Below, in pieces: positions 35,976 through 49,327 of a stretch of 64,000 bases of DNA. A program made the translations under genes and the position numbers. Position 1 is the first letter of the stretch, and every line of letters starts with the position of its first letter. The DNA is taken from positions 33,638,313-33,702,312 of the forward strand of contig NC_089749.1 of assembly GCF_040412425.1 (NCBI RefSeq). The letters are read 5' to 3'. This DNA comes from Macrobrachium rosenbergii (taxonomy: Eukaryota; Arthropoda; Malacostraca; Decapoda; Palaemonidae). The notes under the pieces are model-generated. The model had not been told where the DNA came from. It ran no database searches and worked only from the letters and a program-made list of their open reading frames with translations.

Positions 35976-37534
35976 TTCTGAAAATCAGAAAAAAACAAAT
36001 ATGTAATAATTTTGTGTATTCAAAACATTCGGGAGCGAAATTGTAATCGTTTCTCTCTCTATCTCTCTCTCTCTCTCTCTCTGGTCACTCTCGGAAATAT
36101 AAACTGAATTATGTCATTATGATTGGGAATAATTCAAACCTAGTATATTACTAATTCTACATTTGAAAGCAACTGGTAGGTTTCTTTATCAACTGGTAGG
36201 CAGAGCTTTTATTTATCATGACATATGACCCCACCCCCACAGACACCTACAGTTTTAAATCTAATCCCTTTCAGACACTAACAACTTAATCACTCAGTCA
36301 ACAAATGAGTCTTTATATAGTGAAAGGCAGCCCAGTAACTGATTTTTCTGGAATTGATAGAGGAAGGCGATGACGCAGTGGTTTTAACAGTGTTGAACTG
36401 ATCCATACAAACTCTTAGTTGTCAGACTGAAAGGAAGGGGAGGAATCATTCTGCCGTAACCAGGAGGATTGGTCACCTGAGGAGATTTAAGCAGGAATTT
36501 AAAACACAAAATAGGCCTTGTAAAGATGCTACAAACCATACCAGTTTGTATTACTGCTCCCTTTCAGCTGACGGCTCAATAACTTGTCAAGGAGAGAATA
36601 TACATCCTCCACAGGTGGAGAGATTAATTTGTCAAGAGAATAGAGTATCTCAGATGCTCTTAAAAATATTAACGGGTATTATATATATATATCCAAGTTA
36701 CAAATGTACCCACATTTGACGCCTAAATAGCTGTAACCCGTCTAAAACATTAGCAACATTCACAAAAATTTTAACGAGCCGTCACAGACTGAGGAGTCTT
36801 TAGAGCTTTAATGGCACATTCTTCGCCCAACATTCGTCAGAAACATTCTTCAGAACAATCTTAAAAAAATGTGGCCAATTTTCCTGGAGTGAAGGGGAGA
36901 GGCCAGGAAAGAAAAAAAGAAGGCTGGAAAGAAAGTAATAGCACAAGATTTTCAGGGGACAGATGATACGACAAATTTTATAGATTAAATCTTGAGATGT
37001 TCATTTTTCCAGACAAGGTGATGTCATAGGCCACAGTTCCGGTTTTTTATCGATAAAAAAAAGAATCTGAATTTACCTCTTCAGGACTAATAACGGAGGA
37101 ACGGTAAATGAATCTTAAACATCAAATTATTATTATTTATTATTATAATTAATTATTATTATTACATTACATTATTATTATTATTATTATTATTATTCAG
37201 AAGCTGAAGAACCCTATTCATATAAATCGCACAACCAATCCACAGGGTTTAAAATTAAGCTTCAAAGAATATGGTGTTATTAGAAAGGAATAACAGAAAG
37301 AGGAGATCAGTTATTGAAAAGAAAAAATTAACAAATTAATAAAAGGATAACAATAAATTATTGAAATACAAAGGAGAACTGGTTTAGTAGTGCAGTTATG
37401 CCTCACTCAACCAACAGATAAGCAAAAATTATCTGTAAACAAAGGTTAGTAAACAATAAACAAAGTTCCTATGCTTCAAATGATACTGAACACTGTCTGA
37501 TCACTTAGCAATTGCTAATATGTGAAATGTCACC

Positions 37535-37586
<52 letters not shown>

Positions 37587-37722
37587 AAACTTTCTGACAT
37601 GACAGTCTTGGAAATTTTGTCTAACCTATGCCAATTGACATCTAAATTCAACTTCGTAAAAAGGCAGAGTCTGATGTCAGGACAACATTTATTGGTATTT
37701 TTGATAAAGGGAGAGTATTTTT

Positions 37723-37754
<32 letters not shown>

Positions 37755-39469
37755 TCTACTTTTTTAGAGAGAGAGAGCGAAGAGTGTTATGAACATTTGT
37801 TTATACCAAACAGAACATGAGCAGTTGTTTTCAGTCGAGGCGAGAATGATCAAATAGACAGTTGTTTGATTTAAAATCCCTTTTGAGCCATATACCTCCA
37901 TGTATGATTTAGTTTTCGAACTTAAACAAGAAACTCAAATTGGGAAAACCTTAAAACTGGGTCAAATTCCTTTTCTCTTTCCTATTTTTGCCTAAATCTC
38001 ACACTCTGGGTCGTGTAAAGCACTATGACCTTAAACCTCAGAAAACTATTCCTGTTTCCTGAAGAGAGCCAGAAATTGAGGCAAGTGAAATTAGGGTAAT
38101 AAAAATTAAGTTTACCTTAATAGATAAATAAAACTTGGGGGCGGCAGGGAGGGAGGCAAATAACCTAAATCTCGGAATTAGGCCATAAGTGGCAGTAATG
38201 GTTTGCTTTTTTTCTAGTAATAAGGGGATGTGCGTATGGTAATTTTGTTTTACGTGTGACGTTTGGCATTGAAATGCGTATTAGGCTATTTCTACTGAGG
38301 AAATTGACCAACTCTCGTTCAGCGGCTGTCAGAAGTGAAACTCAATCCCCTCAATCTCTCTCTCTCTCTCTCTCTATCACCACACACACACACACAGCTA
38401 ACTTGCATGTCCATTTACAGGAAACATCAGTGGCTGAACAGCCCTAAAATGTTCAGATTTCCATAAATGGGACCTCCCTCTCTCTCCAACTAGCAGCAGA
38501 ACGCAAGGATCACAACCCCAATTTCCCATGGGGACCTCCATCTTCCCTTCGATTAACCCCTCTCCCCGTCCTCTTACCCAAGAGGGGTATCATAAAATAG
38601 TTTAGCCATTCTCGCCGATTTTACGTATTTAATATTTCCCCATGACTGAATTTTAAATCTCAGTCTTTATCACAACATTGAGCTAAACGGTTATGACGTC
38701 GTTGGGTTCTTATCATAATGGAGGGATTTTTATTATCCATTTTATTCTATAAAGTTTTTATTATTATTTTTTATGGGAGAGAATGATGTCGTATAAAATA
38801 GTCCTGTACGAAATGATTTTATCAGATTTTTATCGTTTTTATGAAGTTATAATTATGGACGGTTCTTTTTTCGGGATATAAAATTAATAATGATAATATT
38901 TATCAGGGGAATATTAAAGGTACCGTTTGTTGATGAAATCTGAATATTTATCGCTTGTTTATATATTAATGCTTGGTTTTGTGCTCTTTCTCTCTCTATC
39001 TCACATTAATGTTTCAGTTCTAATTCTGCCCCATTAGCATTATTAAGGCATGTATTACCTCGCTTGCGTGGATAACGTTAAGGAGTTACCTCGTTTGTAG
39101 TGGAACTTTCCAGTTTGTGTTCAAGTTTTTAGAAGTTTCTTTAAGTTTTCCACTTTTTCTGGTTAACAGCGATTCTCGAGAAATCGACTGACGTGTCCAG
39201 GTATCTATTTTACTGCCTGATCAACACACAGAGAAAGAGACTGAGAGAGAGTTCCTCACTGTTTGCAGGCATTCCAGCAGTTAATTTTGTCCGAGTATAA
39301 CAGCGTAATATTCTGTTCGTCACAAACAACAATAAAAGAGAAAAAATTCCACCATATCCACAGAAGAATCTAGTACTGTTCAGGCGAACAAAACAGCTTA
39401 AGTGTTCAAGAAAAATTATTTGATTATTGGAGTCTCCAGATGCTGGTCAAACAGTAATAATACAAATTA

Positions 39470-39474
<5 letters not shown>
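35976..39474. other. Non-coding stretch with microsatellites
   Basis: Contains (CT)n at 36055-36082 and 37536-37587, (ATT)n at 37128-37198, (GA)n at 37725-37752, and short (CT)n/(CA)n at 38357-38397. The frames at 37512-37724 and 38256-38447 run through the (CT)n tracts and are not gene-like. Nothing else recognised. Confidence 0.5.
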
Positions 39475-39527
<53 letters not shown>

Positions 39528-39822
39528 GTACCAAATGTGCACAGGAATTCCAGCCTCCCCATGTTATAGGGAACGGATCAATACTTCCTTTTGGAGGTGT
39601 ACGAGACGTGATATATAGCGTATCACTAAGGTGAACGGCTGCTAAAATCTGTTAAACTATCAAAGACGGTGGGTTGACCCTAGGTTCTTGAGATATAAAC
39701 TAAGGTGATATATTTCACTTGGAATATACTTGTTATGCCACGTAACAACAACAAAAAATAAATGGAAAAGACGATAACTGTATAAAAATATCAATATAAA
39801 TCATCAAAGAACCCAACATGTA

Positions 39823-39893
<71 letters not shown>
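39475..39893. repeat. Two (TA)n microsatellites
   Basis: (TA)n at 39475-39521 and 39828-39893. The 300 bp between them is not recognised. Confidence 0.95.
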
Positions 39894-39897
<4 letters not shown>

Positions 39898-39899
39898 AA

Positions 39900-40201
39900 A
39901 ATATTTATTTATGTATGTCCTAATACATTTCTCCTTAGTTTTAACATTTGGCCAATTTATCTTTAATCCATAAGCCGTTATTTTGCTAATGAGTGAGATC
40001 TTAACACTTTTAGATTTCCGTTTAATTGTATCTTTTCTATGAGAATTTCAGTCCATGTAAACTGTTCTCGACTTTCCTAACTTAGGGCATGAAGTTTGAA
40101 CCTTTAAGGTAATAATAAAATAATATAGGGGAATCTTAATAATATAATAATAGTAATAATAATTAATAATAATAATTTTCTTTGGTACAGAAAATGCTAA
40201 T

Positions 40202-40232
<31 letters not shown>

Positions 40233-43200
40233 GAAATAATAATAAGATAATAGATTGAACAATCTGAGTTCTCCCTGATCTCAAAAACAAACTTAGGCAA
40301 ACAAGCTACCGGATATCAATAGGGCATGATTACTCATCTCTGTGGGACTTGGAGACCTCATCACAAAGTCTAATACTACCGTCTTTCTTAGGAAACTCAA
40401 AGGAGAATGGCTGAAAATTAAAACGGAGAATTTCGATCCGATAGTGTCGGAGAAACCCTGAACTTCTTTTTCTACTTCATCTCTGATCTTAAAAAGGTTT
40501 TGTGGGTTTATGACACTATATAAGCAAGCGTTTGGCAAGGTTTAGAACATGATTGAATGTTCTAAAAACATCTTTCTTAATCGTTATCCTTCAATGGCAA
40601 TGATATTAGCTATAAGCTATCAACACTTGTTTACTTGGTTATCTGAATATTCAGGATAATCAACTTTAGGTTAAAACCATGTAGAAGACAGAGGAATCCT
40701 GGCCTCTTCACAGGATTAGAAACATATTCCCGTCTCCACAAAAACTGTCATGTGTATGTTATGTAATATACATTAAACTGTTCAAAATCAATTACATAAG
40801 TACCCTTATATATTTTTTCACTGAGTCTTGATAGCTAATCAATTCTACTGTAGTCACGAGAGAGACTGAAACTTCATTTACTGACACCGTACCACAACGT
40901 CTTTGAATTTCTCGTTCCCCAACGCATACTTGAGAAGGAAATTTTACTTCAAGCATAAAAACACTTAACTGCAACCAATGTTGCCCCAATTGTCTATGGG
41001 AAGCTTAGCAAACAAAGACCTTTCCCCCTTGCAGAAAATCTTCACATAATTCTCTGACAACCTTGACAGACTGCGTCTTAGGGTTTGATTAAGGTTTTTT
41101 CCTCTTACATGGAACAAAAAAAATCGAGGATCACATATTGTAACAGGCGAATTGAACAAGAATTCCCTGATGTTATGTCGCATGCAAGCAGCGTGTATAT
41201 AAAACCATTTCATATATAGGCCAATCCTTATATGACCAAAAATGATATATATATATTATATTCCGCCGATACAAAAGCGTAAGATGTATGTTGTGTGTCA
41301 AAATATTCTGTATGGGTTTTAAGACACTCGTTTTTTTAGATACTGGGGCTATATTAGACCTGGAAACTTTTATAAGGTCAGCATTTCTTAGTTTTTTACC
41401 AGAACACTGTAACAAATAGAAATATATCAGAAGGAGTTTTCCACGTATCTAACCTCAATTTTCATAAAAACATCAGTGACTGTTGACCTGCCTCTCATTA
41501 TCCAATTCCGTCTTTTACTTTCATTAAAAACAAGATGTTCCTTTGTCTTATCAATGAATGAATCAGTTTTTCCGCACGTCAGATCTAGAAAACCAGAGAG
41601 ACTTGGAATAGTATCTAGATTTTTTCAAGAAAGTGGTCATCCATGATCTGAAGATTTGCAAGCTGAACAATATCTCACTAAAAATTTGATTTAGGATGTC
41701 CCAGTTTAAAAATACCCAAAAAAACTGTATCGAATGTGACTAAATCCTCTCTGTAATTTTTGTAATCAAACATGAACTAAAACTGTTGTTACATCATCTC
41801 CCGAATGCGTAGGGACTATCATTGTTCTAAAGTTTCGAAACCGCAACAATTTTTATAATTCTTCTGTACAAAACTACTGTCCAGTTTTGGAAATTTTGAT
41901 AGAGCGAAATAAATGAAAAGGTAGAGGATTGCGTCCAAACAGACCAAACCTTTTTCACCAGCCATTTTACAAGCCTACAGAAGGAATGGAGAGTCAAAAG
42001 GCAAGACAAACTAAAACAAGCTGTCTCAAAATTACTCAGGAGGATTATTTCAGTTACCCATGCAATTCCTGGCGTTATATGTTTCTTAACTCACAGTCAC
42101 TGCATCAAAGAAATCTTTAAAAACACTGAATAGTGAATCATGCCCTGGCTCTTATTTTGAGAAACGGTGTCAACCAGGAACTGCACACTCACGTTGAATC
42201 CGCCATAAGTAGCCTGGGTTAGAAATTCTCTGCATTAATCTATATCTTGGAAGTTTTACACAAGTAATTCTGAACCTCGAAACTGCGTAAAATTAAGAAG
42301 TCTTCCATTTATCTAAAAACATAAATACTTTAATGACAACGGACAAAAAGCATATATCATTCGTAAAAATAAAAGTTAACATCTTCACATGATCCAAAAT
42401 GCAAGTTTCTAATTTTCTTCTTCCGTCAACTAACCCTTTAAAATTAGTATATATATGCGCTAACGCTCGTCATATATATATGCACCACATACTGATTATA
42501 TATATATATATATATCGTATATATTTTGTATATGATTACACGCCATGAGCGTAACAACATAAAAATAAAAAAAAGAATTATTCCAGAGAAAGGTAAAAGC
42601 ATCCTTGTAAAAAAGAACTAAAAACAGATCAAACTATAATAACTCACCAATTTGAAAGAAAGTCCTGTCTCTGTCCTATCATTTTTTGACTTGTCTAAAG
42701 TTACGTCACCCACTAGAGGATCCATTAAAACAAGCGTGATTTTTTTAATCACCACTTTGCGTACATTAATGTTATTTCTTTTCTCTGCTTTGGGTATTTT
42801 TATTATCAAAATTAGCTTGTAGAGATATCCAGTTCTTTAAATGAACCCCCAATTTTTGAATAGAGACTGGAAAAAAAAGTTTCTTCATCTGCTTTATAAA
42901 GTCTCCGTTTTCTTATGAAACTCGCCTTAAATTTAAAACAAAACCCCGAGGCGTTATATTTTCTCTTTGAAAAAAAAAAAAAAAAATTAAAATAATTGCA
43001 GAAAACATGCTTTGCAACCCTAATTAAGACTATTTAACTTTTCCCGCTTGCCACCATATAAAGACATATATACACCGCTATATATATATTAAACTCTATA
43101 TATTACAGGAACAGATCAACATATTTTTGGTGTTATATATATTGATCTGCAAGCGATCACGTTAGAAAAAAAGACAAAATAGGTTCAACAAATGATTCCA

Positions 43201-44217
43201 CAATTACATTTTTTCGCATCAGTCCTCTACCAGAAACTGCAGACCATGTAAGATCTCTCTCTCCCCAACAATGCACTCATTCTCACCAAAGCAATCTTAA
43301 ATGGACTATTTAAAGAAACACAATCATTTTACAAAAACCCTTTATTATTGATAACCCATCCTGAAATGTAAACAAAGTAAAGATTAAATGGCATAATAAA
43401 GGAATTATCGAGTTCCGTAAACTCTAAATTGCAAAGCCCTCTCGTTAATGCATATTTCATTATGGCATATTATGAAATTCTTTAATAGTTTCCAATTATC
43501 TGCCTTTCAAATCAATAACTAAAAGTCATTCAAAAAAACAGTCTACCACATTTTCCTTTTGCAAATGACTTCATTCCTTTTCTCAAACCCAAATCTCAGA
43601 TGTTCCGAAAGACATCACAAACATGATTCAAATATAACATCAATACAAAACACAATAATGGTTGGTAAATGCGATAGCCAATGATATGGCAAACGTAACA
43701 CAACAAAATAATAATATAAAAGAGGTATGAATATTCATATTAAATTTCCCACACCAGTTCAATCGTACATTTTGATTCAAAGTCATGGTAAAATCACAAG
43801 TTCAATTTTTCTCCATAAAAGAGATTTGAGACCTAACATTCAGCCGATTTTCAAAGCCTGAACCACTAATAAAAGTTATGACTGGCCAACTGCAGTTCAT
43901 ATCACGTTAATGAATGATCAAATCAATTTAGGCAGATTTTAATAATCTGATCAAAAGTAACGCACGTTTACTTTCATCAAATACATAGCGCTCGGAGATC
44001 ACCTGATTCCAATATTGAGCTTCTCGCGCAAAGAGCTGAGGAATTAAAACTAAATATGAATAAAAGATTTTGCAACTGATTTCCATCAGTCATTATCTCA
44101 ACAACCAAAAATTATTTCATCACACTATGTACAGTTATAACATTGCAAACTATAATTTCTGAAATATCCTTTATTGTGGCATACATAGGTTATAAAATAT
44201 ATTAATCTGAGTAAAAA
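39900..44217. other. AT-rich stretch, no gene recognised
   Basis: Contains (TAA)n-like tracts at 40110-40245 and an (A)17 run at 42970. Consecutive minus-strand frames at 41415-41173, 41213-40965 and 40989-40792 follow one another over about 620 bp with small overlaps. This is the layout expected of a decayed protein, but I do not recognise the family. The short frames at 41827-42009 and 42618-42809 (minus) show nothing known. Confidence 0.4.
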
Positions 44218-44752
<535 letters not shown>

Positions 44753-44759
44753 GTATACA

Positions 44760-47094
44760 GGTGGCTGCTATCAATATATAGGCAGGACCAAGGGCAGAGG
44801 AAGACGTCCATAATAACGGCATAACTTTATTTGTGCTTACGTTTCAAGACATCTGTCTCATTATCAAAGCTGGAATAAGTAAAATATAAATATAAAATCA
44901 GACTCATACTTAAAATTACAATCAAAATATAAAAAGTTATACAAAGAAAGACAAAATTAAAGAAGACCGTTACCGTTTGTACGGAGTATAAAAGTAGAGT
45001 GACATAAACAAAGAATTCCAGGAAGTAAACTCACGTCAGGTACAGAGTTGTTGAGGTAGTTTGGTTGTTCAATCTTGTACTAGTAGTTTTAATAAAAAGA
45101 GATTCAAGATAGGAAGCGAAGAACTGGGGACTTTGGAGAGTATTTTAAAATTTCTATAATCAATTTCTGTTTTACATCTTTTAGCGTGTTCTCGAATATT
45201 TGAGAACTCTGGATTAGATATTTGACTCCCAGTTCCATAACTGACCCCTACTTGTTAATCAATTCGCACTTTCAGTAGGCGGCGTGGGCGCCTTTAATGT
45301 ATTTCCCGGACTACATCAGGGGGCAACCAAATAAACAGACGATGCTTGATGTCATAAGAGGGCTATTTTGTCTTTGTACGGGAATAATGATTTGATATTA
45401 AGAGCGAGTTGACCGGAATCAATTTACAATTAATTGCAGGTGCATACTGTTGAATTAGGTTATTCAAAGTGTTGTAAAAAGACTTATCGTGGATCATAGG
45501 AGACTGGCGAAAATGTCATCTTAGGAACTGTAGGTATTTGTAATTTAGGTATATACTATCATTCAGAAATTTATTTAAATAGGTATAAAAAGTCTGGAAG
45601 GGTAACAATTGTCTCGAAAGTATTTGTATAAAAAGTTATTTCATTATTAAACCAAACCAACTGGAAGTTATATTAAAAGCTCTGTGGAAGACGGTAACCA
45701 AGGAGTTTAATTTAAAGTTAAAACAGCAATGGCTATAAAAATTCAAACCTAGACCGGAGAAAGTCTTTTCCTAAATACCGATGAATTAAAACAATCGTTT
45801 TCGAGTAACTAAAAACATCCAGAAAGGGTAATTTTATTATCATTTTCATGCTCAATCGTGAACCTAATATTTGGATGTGCTGTGTTAGCATACTGGAGAA
45901 ACATTTCAGCCCTTTCTTTGTCTCTAAAAAAGTACAAAGTGTCATCTACATATCTACAATAGAAAGGGAAGGAAGGCCAGAGGGCAATTGTCCAGCAATT
46001 GCTCCTCTAGTGAACACCTAAAAATATTGTGTAGATGTCGGGCCAGTGGAGGCCCATCGCCATTCCTTCTACTTGACAGTATGAAACTCCATTAAAAAAT
46101 GAAGGCGGTGTCGCACTGCCAGTTGTAAGTTTTCTTAAATTATCTCGGTTAAAACCCTTAAACATAGTGTTAGTTTCAATATAAATTTTGTTAAGAATTA
46201 TCTCAATTGTGTCTCTTCCACAGGGACATTGGTGAACAATGATTCCACATCCAGACTAACCATGTACAAATCTGAGTCTTGTATTAAAATTCTGTTCTTG
46301 AATTGCTCTGGTTCTGTACAGAGTAATCATTATTAGTTCGATTAGATAAGAGGGACAACAAATTTTGCTAATTTATAATTTGGGTATCTGAAGTCAGAAT
46401 AGGTCGTATGGGTAAGGTAGCTTTATGTACTTTAGGTAAACCATACAAAAGTTCCGTATGACGAACCAGTACTAAGTAAAGATTGGTAAGTATCATTATC
46501 AATAACCTTCTGATCCACTAATTGTTTTAGAATCTATTAACCTGTCACTCATTTCCGAAAGATTGTGGAGAAATTAGGGTCACTAATTTCTTGAATTTAG
46601 ATTCATCACTTAGAATAGTTTCAACTTTTGTATGTACTCAGTTCTGTTCATCAACACCACACCTTTACCTTTATCCGGTTTGTTATAATTATATTTTCAT
46701 TCTTCTAGATTTTTCAGGTTTGTAAATCCTCTTTCTTAAAGAATGGGAATCATCGTAAGGTTATTAAACGTTTTGTGCGCTAGTTGTGATAAGTGAGGAA
46801 GAAATTCTTCCGTTTTGAAACCAGTTGAGAACACAAGTCTGAAGGCAACAATTCAGAACCGAAAAACTTTGATGCAGAGGGTTTAAGCAAGGTAAACGAA
46901 GTCAAGACCAAACGACAACAAGAAATTTTCACGTGGAGACAATTTGTAGTCGGAGATTAAAATAGTATTGTTATCGTTTTGAAGTTTGGGAATACTAATG
47001 CCAAGATTATACAATTTTCTTTTGTAGAGTACCCTGGACTGTTGAAACAAAAGCAGAAATACTTTATTGAATAACATCTTAAAAAACAGCACAA
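44760..47094 (-). pseudogene. Penelope-like retroelement A (RT + GIY-YIG), nearly full, disabled
   Basis: Minus strand. About 47094-46900: LSPRENFLLSFGLDF, the N-terminal motif of Penelope-like proteins. About 46685-46615: NKPDKGKGVVLMNRTEY (RT finger region). About 46260-46070: SLDVESLFTNVP (RT motif A) in an unbroken run of roughly 75 codons. About 46060: GMAMGPPLA. YVDD catalytic box at 45952-45941 in RYVDDTLYFF. About 45340-45150: VCLFGCP, then GKYIKGAH and SSQIFENT, a decayed GIY-YIG endonuclease. The left end abuts a (TA)n block and carries a hammerhead-like motif. RT catalytic residues survive, but stops and frameshifts lie between the parts. PLE family. Confidence 0.9.
44841..44869 (-). 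ncRNA. Degenerate hammerhead-like motif at Penelope 3' end
   Basis: On the minus strand: TGATAATG, then AGACA-GA-TGTCT as a short stem, then TTGAAAC. This resembles the CUGANGA / stem II / GAAA order of hammerheads described in Penelope-like elements. The core has an insertion and a mismatch, so it may be inactive. Confidence 0.35.
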
Positions 47095-47965
47095 TCTAAA
47101 AATGTTAATTTTGAGGTAACGTCAGTTTTGTTTAATTTATCAACTAAATCTAGACTATTATATACGTGAAAATCTGAGATAGTTCCACGTAACAGAACAA
47201 GTTTGGTAATATATTTCGAAAGTTTATAGTATTAAGCCACCAGTACTGATCATAGGCCGCATAGGATTGTTTTCTTTGTGTGTTTTTACTAATCCGTACA
47301 AGTAAGGTAACGAGGAAATTTACCGACAACTGACCTATTAGTTCTTTTTATCTTTAAGGATTTTCTCATTGTGCTGTTGAAACTTTTTATGACTTGATCA
47401 AAGGGATTTTTGTTAGTTTTTGTATGTCGTATCATCATCAGTAGGGCTTGCTACGTGATATGTCGTCAACTTTATCTAAAATTACAATACTATTCGATTT
47501 ATCAGCTTTCGTGATGTGGATTGTATTGTATTTTTAAGGTCAGTCAACTTTTCTTATACCGAGCAGGAAATTGCTTTCATGCCTAACATTCGCAGCTCCA
47601 TAAATGATACCTTTAACTATATCAATATGATTTTGAGGAATATCACAATGTTTTCAAATACATAGGGACGACGCAATCGTTAAAGCCGAGGGTCTGTTAG
47701 ATACAAAGAAGGATAAACCATATCCCAGCGCACTCACAACATTTTCACTTATTTGTTTACTTGATAAATTTATAACACAGTCATTGCGTGCACTATGAGT
47801 CCAGTCACTGCTATCAATAAGATTTTTTAGTTTTCTGTCGAGTTTTCTTGTTAGGGCATCTGTAGTCCTACGAAGTTTTCCATAAATTCTGGCTTTTTCT
47901 AGTTCCTTAAATTTTTCTTTCTCCTCTTGCTTTGCGGCTGCTATGTGGCGTTTTAACATCATGGC
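47095..47965 (-). pseudogene. Penelope-like retroelement B, 5' part only
   Basis: Minus strand. The frame at 47962-47654 opens with a lysine-rich coiled stretch (KRHIAAAKQEEKEKFKELEK), then CVINLSSKQ and ALGYGLSFF, the same N-terminal landmark as in element A but clearly different in sequence. Next come KADKSNSIVILDKVD and YGLVKTHKENNPMRPMIS (RT fingers). The reading stops near FLDCAVF at about 47090, exactly where element A begins. The two form a head-to-tail pair with the upstream unit truncated, an arrangement often seen for Penelope-like insertions. The two units belong to different subfamilies judging by their motif sequences. Confidence 0.85.
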
Positions 47966-48896
47966 ACTGAATTCGTTGAATGAGTGATTGTCATATCTTC
48001 TTAGATATATATTTTTTATATATTCGTATGTTTAATATAATTTTTTTTATTTGTAAAAATGTTCATCTTGCAAAAACTTATTATTGTTTACAAAAAAAAG
48101 AGAGAATTATTGTGTTGTACTAAAAATTTTTAGGTGGTCAGTCACGAACCTGTATAATATTTTAATTGTTCTGTCCCTGCTCCTGAACGGTTGATCCTAA
48201 TCCTTTGTAAAAACCTCTTAAATATTTAATCCTGTTTTGGCAGTTCTACTAATTCTTCAAGTCAAGTATGCCACGCATCAGTGACGTCCCCAGTTAATGA
48301 TCAATAAAATATAACCCACTTACTAGGTGTAATTCAAGTAAGCCTTATCACAACTCTCAGGACAAGCATGGCAGGAGTGCTTGCTAGGAGCAGAGCTTCA
48401 ATAATACACCCACAAGAATTGGAATGGGACAAGAGAAGGTGATGCAGCAGTGGAGACTCTGGAAGACACAGGAACATGACTCACTGTAGAGATAAAGAAG
48501 AAGTAATCCTTCAATTACAAGGGTCATGAAGCACAAGGTGTCTAAAATAATCCAAAAGTACTGCCAATACCAAAACCCTATGACGAGCTGTCCTTCCAAT
48601 ACAAGAACACCCAAGCACTCTACAAATACTCGCTCAAGGTTTCCCTAATATATGCAGAATGAGATAATGACGAAGGGCAGATGAGCAAATCAAACAACAA
48701 AAACATGAAAAGATGAAAATAAAACTCATGTCCAGTACCATTTAAATACTATGAAAAACTCGTAGTGGGGGGATAAAAGATCCAAATTCAGCTTTGTGAC
48801 CACAAAAATCAAAGCATGATACTACATTTAAAGTTACTAATAATTTACATGTAATTATTACAATATATGTGGTTATATCATATTAGAAACATGTAC

Positions 48897-48897
<1 letters not shown>
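47966..48897. other. Non-coding stretch, no gene seen
   Basis: AT-rich with short poly-A and poly-T runs. The frame at 48384-48614 (minus) has no recognisable domain. Nothing else noted. Confidence 0.5.
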
Positions 48898-48956
<59 letters not shown>

Positions 48957-49002
48957 TGTATATGTATAATTATACAGCATAATATACAGTATACTACTAC
49001 TG

Positions 49003-49096
<94 letters not shown>

Positions 49097-49259
49097 TATA
49101 TAGGGCTTTGCAAAAATGGCTAATTACGATTTAAGCTATTCTTTGTGATATAAAATGTTCATAAGTACATAGTTACAACACTGTGTTGTATCCTCCTAGC
49201 TATCACAGCGGTAATAAATGCTTAATAAATATGCATGTATATACTCGTATATATATGTA

Positions 49260-49325
<66 letters not shown>
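48898..49325. repeat. Three (TA)n tracts
   Basis: (TA)n at 48900-48955, 49010-49092 and 49258-49322, with GTATAATATACAGTATAC-type spacers. Confidence 0.95.

Positions 49326-49327
<2 letters not shown>

Noticed and set aside
36360..36410. tRNA-like SINE head (GACGCAGTGGTTTTAACA)
   Set aside because: Only an A-box-like motif is present. No B box follows at the expected distance.
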